64,000 nucleotides of DNA from an uncultured Eubacteriales bacterium (GTDB lineage Bacteria; Bacillota; Clostridia; Christensenellales; Aristaeellaceae): contig CACWXP010000004.1 in the NCBI GenBank assembly GCA_902764875.1, positions 1 to 64,000 on the forward strand, given 5' to 3'. Under the pieces are notes generated by a model. It was given only the letters and a program-made list of their open reading frames with translations, was not told the origin of the DNA and did no database searches. Shown here one piece after another: positions 18,100 to 26,291 of the stretch. Position 1 is the first letter of the stretch. Each line of letters opens with the position of its first letter. A program made the position numbers and the translations under genes.

Positions 18100-19035
18100 T
18101 TATTCCGGCTTCGAGGGCGGAAGAAGGAAGGAAACCGAGGTGTTCCTGGGATCGTCAACATCCAGCCCGCTGAGGTAGGAGCGGTTCCCGATCCGTTCGG
18201 CCAGTTTCTCTTCCGAAATTTCATTCAAAAACACATACCGATAAGCGGCCGTGATCATCTCCAGGGCATTTTGGAGGGCGGCCGCTTTCATTTCGCCGAA
18301 ATTCGCGGTGGATTTGACGGACGGATCGTGACTGTGAGTCCATTCGGCCTTTGCGTTGTTTTCCACGTCCGTATCGTTGAAGTGGCCCGTGGCATAGGCG
18401 AAGGATTTCAGGGCCGGATGGCCGGTGGTTCTCGCCAGATGCGTGAATGAACCCTTCGGATTTTCCAGCTGCCGGTAGCAAAGCCGGTACCGGGGCCAGG
18501 ATATGTTCAGCGCCTGCCAGCTGTTTTTCCAGCCGTACACCTTCTGATAAACCGCGTCGATATCCTCCCGGATGCACTCCGGCAGGCGGAGATTCGGGAA
18601 GTAATGCTCCGTGACCGGGTGCTTTTCACCCCAGACGCCTTCCCGTTCCATCTCGAGCTTGTCCAGACTGTGCTCAAAGCTCATATGTCCCCGGGGCAGC
18701 TTCATTTTTTCTTCCGTCATATAAATAATGTAGGGATGGGTTTCAGCATCCAGCGCGTAGTGGCACAGGAAACCCGCCAGATAGGAAAACATCTCCTCCG
18801 GATGACGGCTGACCTTTGCCTGCCGGGCCAGCTGCATCAGGAATGCACCCGTCTTTGTGGTGTGCATCCGGCGGCCGCGGCCCTCCCGTCGCTTCCACGG
18901 CTCATACATAAACCAGATATCCGGCCCGAAGAGTGCGAAGGTATACGGAACCTCCCGGATTTTTCCGGCGATTCCGCTGTCAAGATGTTCACGAACCTCG
19001 CGCCCGAACACGGCGTGTACGACGACTTCCGGCAT
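18100..19035 (-). CDS. Zinc-dependent phospholipase C-like protein
   Basis: A 311-residue protein resembling the Zn_dep_PLPC family. Likely metal ligands are visible as His/Asp clusters: HAVFG at the start, FGPDIWF, GFLCHYALDAETHPY near residue 102, and later FEHSLDKLE. No signal peptide is seen with the start used here (MPEVVVHAVFG), which has GGGAGG nine bases upstream. Its stop codon abuts that of the convergent S component with no gap. Homologues in Clostridia are usually annotated by domain only. The actual substrate is unknown. Confidence 0.75.
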   Translation of the reverse strand: MPEVVVHAVFGREVREHLDSGIAGKIREVPYTFALFGPDIWFMYEPWKRREGRGRRMHTTKTGAFLMQLARQAKVSRHPEEMFSYLAGFLCHYALDAETHPYIIYMTEEKMKLPRGHMSFEHSLDKLEMEREGVWGEKHPVTEHYFPNLRLPECIREDIDAVYQKVYGWKNSWQALNISWPRYRLCYRQLENPKGSFTHLARTTGHPALKSFAYATGHFNDTDVENNAKAEWTHSHDPSVKSTANFGEMKAAALQNALEMITAAYRYVFLNEISEEKLAERIGNRSYLSGLDVDDPRNTSVSFLLPPSKPE

Positions 19036-19113
19036 GCTGGATTTCCTCCCGTTTTCCTGCTTTCCGGCCCAGTATACCATTTTTCACCGGCCGCAACAAG
19101 CACGTGGCTGTTT

Positions 19114-19143
19114 TTGCACAGATCCGGCGTTCTGTGGTATAAT
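19114..19143 (+). promoter_or_regulatory. Promoter of the VanY-like gene
   Basis: TTGCAC (19114-19119), an 18-base spacer and a consensus TATAAT (19138-19143), preceded by TGTGG, lie 20 bases upstream of the ATG at 19164. Confidence 0.65.
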
Positions 19144-19163
19144 CGCGGAAAGAGGTGATCTCC

Positions 19164-19949
19164 ATGCGAAGAACAACGTCCTTCCCGCCGCGCGCGCTTT
19201 GCTGCGTGCTGTTGCTGGCTTTGGTGTTTTCCTCCCTTTTCGCCGCTGTGGCGGAAGAGGAAACCTACGACGTGCTCGGGGATGAGCTTCCGATGCTGGT
19301 CAACAAGGATCATCCCGTGGCGGAAGATTTCGTGCCTGCGGATCTGGTGCTCCTGAGCGAAGTGCTGGATACCTCCCTTGTGAAAATCAAATACAAAAAC
19401 ACCATGGCCGTGCGCGCCGCGGCGGAAGCGCTGGAAGTGATGCTGGAAGCCGCAAAGGAGGACGGGATCAAAAACTGGCAGATCAACACCGCCTACCGCA
19501 GCATTGCGGATCAGAAAAAAATCCTGGACAACAAGATCAAAGGATATATGAAAAACAGTGGCCTGTCCCGCGCGAAGGCAAAGGCCCGCGCTCTGCGCAC
19601 GGTGGCGGAACCCGGCTGCAGCGAGCATCATCTGGGTCTTGCCTTTGACATCACCGCCAAAGGCGCTTCCGCCTTCAAGGGAACGAAGCAATACAAATGG
19701 CTGAACGCCAACTGCTGGGATTACGGCTTTGTCATCCGCTATCAGGCGGACAAAACGGAAATCACCGGTTTTAACGCGGAGGAATGGCATATCCGCTATG
19801 TCGGTAAAGAGCACGCCCTTGCCATGAAGAAAGCCAATTACTGCCTGGAGGAATACCTCGAAAGCCTTCAGGCAAAGCCGCAGCCCGCCGGTTTCCTGGT
19901 GGACGATGACGAAGAGGATATTAACTTTGAGGATCTGATTCCCGAATAA
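19164..19949 (+). CDS. D-Ala-D-Ala carboxypeptidase, VanY/M15B type
   Basis: A 261-residue exported zinc peptidase that trims the terminal D-Ala of peptidoglycan stem peptides. A signal peptide spans residues 1-31. The zinc site is visible as SEHHLGLAFD (about 153-162) and EWHIRYVG (about 208), with the substrate-side Arg in TAYRSIADQ. This is the standard LAS-fold layout. The last 25 residues are acidic (DDDEEDINFEDL). The ATG at 19164 is chosen because GAGG lies eight bases before it. It is not evidence for vancomycin resistance, since no vanH/A/X genes are present. Confidence 0.92.
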   Translation: MRRTTSFPPRALCCVLLLALVFSSLFAAVAEEETYDVLGDELPMLVNKDHPVAEDFVPADLVLLSEVLDTSLVKIKYKNTMAVRAAAEALEVMLEAAKEDGIKNWQINTAYRSIADQKKILDNKIKGYMKNSGLSRAKAKARALRTVAEPGCSEHHLGLAFDITAKGASAFKGTKQYKWLNANCWDYGFVIRYQADKTEITGFNAEEWHIRYVGKEHALAMKKANYCLEEYLESLQAKPQPAGFLVDDDEEDINFEDLIPE

Positions 19950-20003
19950 GAAAGCTATACCCGCTCACGGATGATTCTGCCAAACGCAGGGAGAATGTGC
20001 TGC

Positions 20004-20045
20004 AAAAAACGGATTCCGGCGGTTGATTCGCTGGAATCCTGTTTT
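20004..20045. terminator. Bidirectional terminator between VanY and ABC exporter genes
   Basis: An 11-bp stem with one wobble pair (20011-20021 with 20029-20039) and a 7-base loop is flanked by six A residues on the left and TGTTTT on the right. It can end transcription of both convergent units. Confidence 0.85.
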
Positions 20046-20070
20046 ATACATGCTGTTTTTCTTTTTGAGT

Positions 20071-21993
20071 TTATTCCAGTTCGAAGGCGCCGGTATACAG
20101 CTGGTAATACTGTCCCTTTTCGGCAATCAGCTGATCGTGGCTGCCGCGCTCGATGATTCTTCCGTGGTCGAGCACCATGATCACGTCGCTGTTCTGCACT
20201 GTCGACAGCCGATGGGCAATGACGAACACTGTCCGGCCTTCCATCAGCTGGTCCATACCTTTCTGCACCAGAGCTTCCGTACGTGTATCAATGGAGGAAG
20301 TCGCCTCGTCGAGGATCATGACCGGCGGATCGGCCACCGCCGCCCGGGCAATGGAAATCAGCTGCCGCTGGCCCTGGCTGAGGCCGCTGCCGTCGCCTTT
20401 GAGCACTGTCTGGTACCCCTGCGGCAGGCGGGTGATAAAGTCGTCGGCGTTGGCCAGCTTCGCCGCGGCGATGCATTCCTCGTCGGTGGCGTCCAGCTTG
20501 CCGTAGCGGATGTTGTCCATCACCGTACCGGTGAACAGATTCACATCCTGCAGCACCACGCCCAGGGACCGGCGCAGGTCGCCCTTGCAGATCTTGTTGA
20601 TGTTGATCCCGTCGTAGCGGATCTTGCCGTCCGCGATGTCGTAGAAGCGGTTAATCAGGTTGGTGATGGTCGTTTTGCCCGCGCCGGTAGCGCCCACGAA
20701 GGCCACCTTTTCGCCGGGATGGGCGTAGAGGGAAATATCATGCAGCACGGGCTTTTCCGGCTCGTAGGCAAAGTCCACTTCCTCCATGACCACGTCGCCT
20801 TCCAGCTTTTTGTAGGTCACGGTACCGTCGGCGCTGTGCGGATGCTTCCAGGCCCACAGGCCGGTGTGCTCATCCGTTTCGGTGATTTCGCCGTTGACTT
20901 CCTTCGCGTTCACCAGATGCACATAGCCTTCGTCCTTCTCCGGCTCCTCATCCATCAGTTTGAAAATCCGCTCCGCGCCGGCCATGGCCATGGCGATGAA
21001 GCTGATCTGCTGCGCCATCTGGTTGATGGGCATCATGAAGTTCCGGCTGAGGGTGAGGAACGCGGCGATGCTGCCCAGGGTCAGCGGTCCGAGGCCGGTC
21101 AGGCTCAGGTTGGTCACATTGCCGATGGCCAGCGCGCCGCCCACGATCGCCAGGATAATGTAGATCAGGTGGCCCATGTTGTTGTTCACCGGGCCGAGAA
21201 TGTTGCCCAGCTTGTTGGCTTCGGTGGCGTTCTCGGTCAGGTCGTCGTTCCGGCGGTCGAATTCTTCCTTCGCCTGGGGCTCATGATTGAAGACCTTGAC
21301 GACCTTCTGGCCGTTCACCATTTCTTCAATATAACCGTTCAGGGCGGCCAGGGATGTCTGCTGTTTGCCGAAATATTTCGCGCTGCCGCCGCCGATTTTC
21401 ACGGTGGCTTTCAGCATCACGAAGGTTCCCGCGATCATCACCAGCGTCATCCACACGCTGCAGCGCAGCATGGAGATCAGCACGACGGTCAGCGTGATCA
21501 CGGAAGAGATCGTCTGCGGCAGCACCTGGCTGACCAGCTGACGCAGGGTGTCCGTGTCGTTGGTGTAATGGCTCATGACGTCGCCGTGGGTATGCGTGTC
21601 AAAATAGCGGATCGGCAGGGTCTGCATATGCGTGAACATCTCGTCCCGCACCTTCCGCAGCACGCTCTGGCTGATCACCGCCATGATCCGCGCCTGGAAG
21701 AAATTCGCGAGGATCGCCAGCACGTAAAGCACTGCCATCCGCAGCATCGCATGCACCAGGGGGGTGAAATCCGGCGTCGCCTGGGAAAGCATCGGCGTGA
21801 TATGATCGTCGATCACTTCGCCCAGGAAGTTGGCCGCGGCCGCCGTCGCCACCGCGTTCAGCACGATGAACACCATTACAAGCAGCAGTCGGGGCCAGTA
21901 AGGCTTCATGTATCCGAGGAGGCGTTTGACGGTGTTCTTATCCACCGGCTTATGGGGGCCCATGACGCCCGGGCCCATTCTTCTGTTACTCAT
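20071..21993 (-). CDS. ABC exporter subunit with canonical ATPase site
   Basis: A 640-residue half-transporter: six transmembrane helices (about 30-330) followed by a nucleotide-binding domain. Walker A is GATGAGKTT (near 434), the signature is LSQGQRQ (near 537), Walker B is MILDEATSSID (near 560) and the switch is IAHRLST, all intact. The start ATG overlaps the end of the upstream subunit by eight bases (ATGAGTAA), typical of a translationally coupled heterodimer. An extra insertion of about 45 residues, just before the NBD (around VNGEITETDEHTGLW), is longer than usual. The substrate of such pairs is usually a drug, peptide or lipid, and cannot be told here. Confidence 0.93.
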   Translation of the reverse strand: MSNRRMGPGVMGPHKPVDKNTVKRLLGYMKPYWPRLLLVMVFIVLNAVATAAAANFLGEVIDDHITPMLSQATPDFTPLVHAMLRMAVLYVLAILANFFQARIMAVISQSVLRKVRDEMFTHMQTLPIRYFDTHTHGDVMSHYTNDTDTLRQLVSQVLPQTISSVITLTVVLISMLRCSVWMTLVMIAGTFVMLKATVKIGGGSAKYFGKQQTSLAALNGYIEEMVNGQKVVKVFNHEPQAKEEFDRRNDDLTENATEANKLGNILGPVNNNMGHLIYIILAIVGGALAIGNVTNLSLTGLGPLTLGSIAAFLTLSRNFMMPINQMAQQISFIAMAMAGAERIFKLMDEEPEKDEGYVHLVNAKEVNGEITETDEHTGLWAWKHPHSADGTVTYKKLEGDVVMEEVDFAYEPEKPVLHDISLYAHPGEKVAFVGATGAGKTTITNLINRFYDIADGKIRYDGININKICKGDLRRSLGVVLQDVNLFTGTVMDNIRYGKLDATDEECIAAAKLANADDFITRLPQGYQTVLKGDGSGLSQGQRQLISIARAAVADPPVMILDEATSSIDTRTEALVQKGMDQLMEGRTVFVIAHRLSTVQNSDVIMVLDHGRIIERGSHDQLIAEKGQYYQLYTGAFELE

Positions 21994-23749
21994 CCGCGCC
22001 GCCCCCCTTCGTCTGGGATTCATAGACTTCGCGGTAGATTTCGCAGCGTTCCAGCAGCTCTTCGTGCTTGCCGGTATCCACAACCCGGCCGTTGTCCAGC
22101 ACGACGATGATGTCCGCGTCCTGCACGGAAGAAACGCGCTGGGCAATGATCAGCTTGGTCGTTTCAGGGATATAGCTGCGGAATCCGGCGCGGATCTGCG
22201 CGTCCGTCCGGGTATCCACAGCGCTGGTGCTGTCGTCAAGAATCAGGATCTTCGGCTTTTTCAGCAGAGCCCGCGCAATGCACAGGCGCTGCTTCTGTCC
22301 GCCGGAAACATTGGTTCCGCCCTGTTCGATCTTGGTTTCATACTTGTCCGGGAAGTCCTGGATAAAGGGATCCGCCTGGGCCAGGCGGCAGGCCTCTTCC
22401 ATTTCCTCGTCGGTGGCGTCCTCGTTGCCCCAGCGGAGGTTATCCTTAATCGTTCCGCTGAACAGTTCGTTCTTCTGCAGCACCATGGCCACACCGTCCC
22501 GCAGGGCCGTCAGGTCGTATTCCTTCGCGTCGACGCCGCCGATGCGGACCGTACCCTCTGTGGCGTCGTACAGCCGGGGAATCAGCTGCACCAGCGAGCT
22601 CTTGCCGCTGCCGGTGCCGCCCAGGATGCCGACCACCGCTCCGGAGGGAATATGCAGGTCGATGTCCTCCAGCGTCTCCCGTTCGCTGTCCTTCTTGTAC
22701 CGGAAGGAAACGTGGTCGAAGTCGATGGATCCGTCTTTTACGACCGTGACGGCGTTCTCCGGGCTCACGATGTCGGACTCTTCGTCCAGGATTTCCACAA
22801 TGCGCTGGGCGGAAGCCCGGCTCATGGTGATCATCAGGAAGGTGAAGGACACCATCATCAGGCTGCTCAGGATCTGGATCGTGTAGGTGATCAGGCTCAT
22901 CAGCTGGCCGGTGGTCATGCCGTTGGCGATGTCGTTGCCGGATTTGACGATTTCGTGCGCCCCGAGCCATGCGATAATCAGCGTGCAGGTGAAAATACAG
23001 GTCATCATCAGCGGGTTCATGAAGGCGATATTCTTTTCCGCCTTCACAAAGTCCGTATAGATGGTGTTTGAGATGTTTTTGAACTTCTTTTCCTCATAGT
23101 CTTCGCGCACAAAGCTCTTGACCACCCGGATGCCCCGCAGGTTCTCCTGCACAACATTGTTCAGCTTGTCATAGGTTTTGAACACGCGCTGGAAGATCGG
23201 ATGCGTGCGGGACATGATCAGATAGATACCCACGCCGAGGATCGGCAGGGCAATCAGGAACACCATGGAAATCCGGGCGTTGATCGTCATCGCCATAATC
23301 AGCGAGAACAGCAGCGTCAGCGGCGCGCGCACCGCCATCCGCAGGATCATCTGGAAGCTGTTCTGAACGTTCGTCACGTCCGTGGTCAGCCGGGTGATGA
23401 TGGAAGCGGTGCTGAATTTATCAATGTTGGCAAAGGAAAAATCCTGAATGCGGTAATACATGTCGTGCCGGAGGTTCCGAGCGAACCCGGCGGAGGACAC
23501 CGCCGCCATCCTTCCGGCAAGCACGCCCGAAATCAGGGAAACCACGGCAGCCGCCAGCAGCAGACCGCCGTAGAGAAAGATCAGCTCCATACTGCCGGGA
23601 TGCTCGTCCGTACCGATGCCCCGGTCGATCAGCCAGGCCATGATCATCGGAATCAGGGCTTCCATCGCCACTTCCCCGATCATAAACAGCGGGGTGGCAA
23701 TGGCCTGCTTTTTATACTCCCGCACTCGGGAGGCCAGTTTTTTGATCAT
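21986..23749 (-). CDS. ABC exporter subunit with degenerate ATPase site
   Basis: A 587-residue half-transporter, first gene of the pair. The membrane domain covers about residues 15-320. In the NBD Walker A (GGTGSGKSS, near 377) and the signature (VSGGQKQR) are intact. The residue after Walker B Asp is Asp instead of Glu (LILDDSTSAVD), and the switch His is Gln (IIAQRVSSV). This is the pattern of the non-catalytic site in heterodimeric exporters such as TM287/288 and BmrCD. The start at 23749 has AAAGGA ten bases before it; two earlier Met codons in frame lack a ribosome site. Confidence 0.93.
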   Translation of the reverse strand: MIKKLASRVREYKKQAIATPLFMIGEVAMEALIPMIMAWLIDRGIGTDEHPGSMELIFLYGGLLLAAAVVSLISGVLAGRMAAVSSAGFARNLRHDMYYRIQDFSFANIDKFSTASIITRLTTDVTNVQNSFQMILRMAVRAPLTLLFSLIMAMTINARISMVFLIALPILGVGIYLIMSRTHPIFQRVFKTYDKLNNVVQENLRGIRVVKSFVREDYEEKKFKNISNTIYTDFVKAEKNIAFMNPLMMTCIFTCTLIIAWLGAHEIVKSGNDIANGMTTGQLMSLITYTIQILSSLMMVSFTFLMITMSRASAQRIVEILDEESDIVSPENAVTVVKDGSIDFDHVSFRYKKDSERETLEDIDLHIPSGAVVGILGGTGSGKSSLVQLIPRLYDATEGTVRIGGVDAKEYDLTALRDGVAMVLQKNELFSGTIKDNLRWGNEDATDEEMEEACRLAQADPFIQDFPDKYETKIEQGGTNVSGGQKQRLCIARALLKKPKILILDDSTSAVDTRTDAQIRAGFRSYIPETTKLIIAQRVSSVQDADIIVVLDNGRVVDTGKHEELLERCEIYREVYESQTKGGGADE

Positions 23750-23932
23750 CCGTTTCCGATCCTTTCTCTTCATTAATATGTAACTGAAGTATTTTATCAC
23801 ACATATCCCAGAACTTCAATGATGTGGTGCCGTTGGTGTTTTTCATTCGTTTTTGCCCTTGTCCCTCCCCGTTCCGCATGGTAAAATACAGGAGTTTATG
23901 TAAACTGCCTGCGGGGAGAAAGGAGCTGCCGC

Positions 23933-24901
23933 ATGAGGAAAATCACCGCCCTGCTGCTGGTATGCCTGCTTCTGTGCGGGGTTGCCGCAGCCGAAGAGAC
24001 AAGCGATACCGTTGCCTTCGGCAATGTCTCCTTCAGCCGGGACGCGACATATATTGACATGGGGGAGGAAACCGTCTCCTCCATGGATGATTTCATTGCT
24101 TTCCTGAAAGAGTTCCCGAACCTGAAAAAAGTCGACATGTTCGCCACCCAGGTCACCGCCGCCCAGGTCGGCAAACTGACGGAGGCGCTGCCGGAGGTCG
24201 AATTCGGCTGGAAGCTGCAGCTCATGAAATACAAAACCCGGCACATCGTGCGCACCGACGCGGAAGCTTTTTCCACGCTTCACGGGAAATGCCCGAACCA
24301 CGCAAGCCGGGAATTCGAGCTCCTGAAATACTGCACGAACCTGCTGGCGCTGGATCTGGGGCACAACAATCTGACGGATATCACCTTCCTTCGGAACATG
24401 CCGCGCCTGCGGGTGCTGATCCTCGGCGAAAACCAGAAGCTGAAAAACATCGAAGTGCTGGCGGATCTGAAGGATCTGGAATACCTGGAGCTTTTTACCT
24501 GCGGCATCAAGGACATCACTCCCCTGACGAAACTTCCGAACCTGATTGATCTGAACCTGGCCAACAACAGCGTGGCCGACTGGCGTCCGCTGAAGGAGAT
24601 GAAGCAGCTGAAAAGGCTGTGGATTTCCGACATGGGCGTCCACGCGATGACCGCCGCGGAAAAGGCAGAGCTGCAGGAAGCCCTGCCGGACACGAAGATC
24701 ATGTACAAGGGCCAGCCCACGGATAACGGCTGGCGCACGGATCCGGAAACCAAAAAGAACGATCCCCACTACGATATTATTTATGAAATCTTCCACACGG
24801 GGAAATACATCCCCTTTGAGGAATCCTCGCCCCTGCCCGGGGAGTCCCCGTCCGACTGGATTGTGGAAAACGCGGATATAGAGGAACAGACGATGAACTG
24901 A
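23933..24901 (+). CDS. Secreted leucine-rich repeat protein
   Basis: A 322-residue secreted protein with a signal peptide (MRKITALLLVCLLLCGVAAA). Residues 60-225 contain internalin-like LRRs, for example LLALDLGHNNLTDITFL and LIDLNLANNSVADWRPL. The C-terminal 70 residues are polar and end without anchor or membrane helix. AAAGGAG precedes the start. The gene lies 74 bases upstream of the sulfhydrylase gene on the same strand, but the intervening direct repeats suggest separate control. The binding partner is unknown. Confidence 0.8.
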   Translation: MRKITALLLVCLLLCGVAAAEETSDTVAFGNVSFSRDATYIDMGEETVSSMDDFIAFLKEFPNLKKVDMFATQVTAAQVGKLTEALPEVEFGWKLQLMKYKTRHIVRTDAEAFSTLHGKCPNHASREFELLKYCTNLLALDLGHNNLTDITFLRNMPRLRVLILGENQKLKNIEVLADLKDLEYLELFTCGIKDITPLTKLPNLIDLNLANNSVADWRPLKEMKQLKRLWISDMGVHAMTAAEKAELQEALPDTKIMYKGQPTDNGWRTDPETKKNDPHYDIIYEIFHTGKYIPFEESSPLPGESPSDWIVENADIEEQTMN

Positions 24902-24925
24902 GGATGCGTCCGAGGGGTCGCCGTC

Positions 24926-24958
24926 ACATACACCATAAAGGTTACATACACAATAAAG
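24926..24958 (+). repeat. Tandem 15-base near-repeat upstream of the sulfhydrylase gene
   Basis: ACATACACCATAAAG (24926-24940) and ACATACACAATAAAG (24944-24958) differ at one base and start 18 bases apart. They lie 18 bases or more before the ATG at 24976. Their position suggests an operator or a duplicated promoter element. No SAM riboswitch could fit in the 74-base gap. Confidence 0.5.
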
Positions 24959-24975
24959 AAAGAAGGAAGCACATC

Positions 24976-26247
24976 ATGGCAGCCATCGAAACCGTATGCG
25001 TCCAGGGCGGCTACACGCCGAAAAACGGAGAACCCCGCCAGGTCCCCATCATCCAGTCCACCACCTTCAAGTACGACACCAGCGAGGACATGGGCAAGCT
25101 GTTTGACCTGGAAGCCTCCGGCTATTTCTATTCCCGCCTGCAGAATCCGACCTGTGACACCGTGGCCGCGAAGATCTGTGCGCTGGAAGGCGGCACCGCC
25201 GGAATGCTGACTTCCTCCGGCCAGGCGGCGAATTTCTATGCCGTGTTCAACATCGCCAACGCCGGAGATCATGTGGTGGCCTGCTCCGCCATCTACGGCG
25301 GCACCTATAACCTCTTTGCCGTCACGATGAAAAAGATGGGCATTGAGTTCACCTTCGTCTCTCCGGACTGCACGGCGGAAGAGCTGGACGCCGCTTTCCG
25401 GCCGAACACAAAGGCCGTCTTCGGTGAAACCATCGCAAATCCGGCCCTGTGCGTGCTCGATATTGAGATGTTCGCCTCTGCCGCCCACCGGCACGGCGTT
25501 CCCCTGATTGTGGATAACACCTTCGCCACCCCCGTGAACTGCCGGCCCATCGAATGGGGCGCGGACATCGTCACCCATTCCACCACCAAGTACATGGACG
25601 GCCACGGAAGCGCTGTGGGCGGCTGCATCGTCGACAGCGGAAAGTTCGACTGGACAAAGGATCCCGAAAAGTTCCCAGGGCTCACCACACCGGACGAAAG
25701 CTATCACGGCATCGTTTATACCGAGAAGTTCGGCCTCGCCGGCGCCTTTATCACCAAGGCCACCAGCCAGCTGATGCGGGACTTCGGTTCCGTCCAGAGC
25801 CCCCAGAGCGCCTTCCTGCTGAATCTGGGTCTGGAAAGCCTGCACGTCCGTATGAACCGTCATTGCGAAAATGCCCAGGCCGTGGCCGAATTCCTCGCTT
25901 CCAATGAAAAGGTTGCCTGGGTCAGCTACTGCGGCCTTCCCGGCGACAAATACCATGACCGTGCGAAAAAGTATCTGCCGAAGGGCTCCTGCGGCGTCGT
26001 TTCCTTCGGCGTGAAGGGCGGCCGCAAGGCAGCGGAAGCCTTCATGAAAAAGCTGAAGGTCTTCGCCATTGAAACCCACGTGGCGGACGCCCGTTCCTGC
26101 TGCCTCCATCCCGCCAGCGCCACCCACCGCCAGATGAACGATGAAGAGCTTCTGGCCGCCGGCGTCTCGCCGGATCTGGTGCGCCTGAGCGTCGGGCTGG
26201 AAAACAAAGAGGACCTGATCGCCGATCTGGCGCAGGCCCTTGCATAA
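24976..26247 (+). CDS. metY: O-acetylhomoserine sulfhydrylase (MetY-type)
   Basis: A 423-residue PLP enzyme of the Cys/Met metabolism family. It most likely makes homocysteine from O-acetylhomoserine and sulfide for methionine synthesis. The PLP Lys is in STTKYMDGHG (Lys about 205), and the phosphate-binding text TSSGQAANFY occurs near 75. Length fits the sulfhydrylase branch (about 425) better than cystathionine gamma-synthase (about 380). The start has AGAAGGAAG upstream. It is convergent with the antiporter operon 44 bases away, and no clear terminator separates them. Related gamma-synthases or lyases cannot be fully excluded. Confidence 0.9.
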   Translation: MAAIETVCVQGGYTPKNGEPRQVPIIQSTTFKYDTSEDMGKLFDLEASGYFYSRLQNPTCDTVAAKICALEGGTAGMLTSSGQAANFYAVFNIANAGDHVVACSAIYGGTYNLFAVTMKKMGIEFTFVSPDCTAEELDAAFRPNTKAVFGETIANPALCVLDIEMFASAAHRHGVPLIVDNTFATPVNCRPIEWGADIVTHSTTKYMDGHGSAVGGCIVDSGKFDWTKDPEKFPGLTTPDESYHGIVYTEKFGLAGAFITKATSQLMRDFGSVQSPQSAFLLNLGLESLHVRMNRHCENAQAVAEFLASNEKVAWVSYCGLPGDKYHDRAKKYLPKGSCGVVSFGVKGGRKAAEAFMKKLKVFAIETHVADARSCCLHPASATHRQMNDEELLAAGVSPDLVRLSVGLENKEDLIADLAQALA

Positions 26248-26291
26248 AACCCGGAGATGGTAAACAGCTGCGCCGCCGGGCGCACCGCCCG

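Noticed and set aside
20023-22110. A plus-strand open frame of 695 codons opposite the ABC exporter
   Set aside because: It has no recognisable domain and is fully antisense to a gene with intact ABC motifs.
24902-24975. SAM riboswitch before the sulfhydrylase gene
   Set aside because: The gap is 74 bases, too short, and shows a direct repeat instead of the conserved S-box helices.
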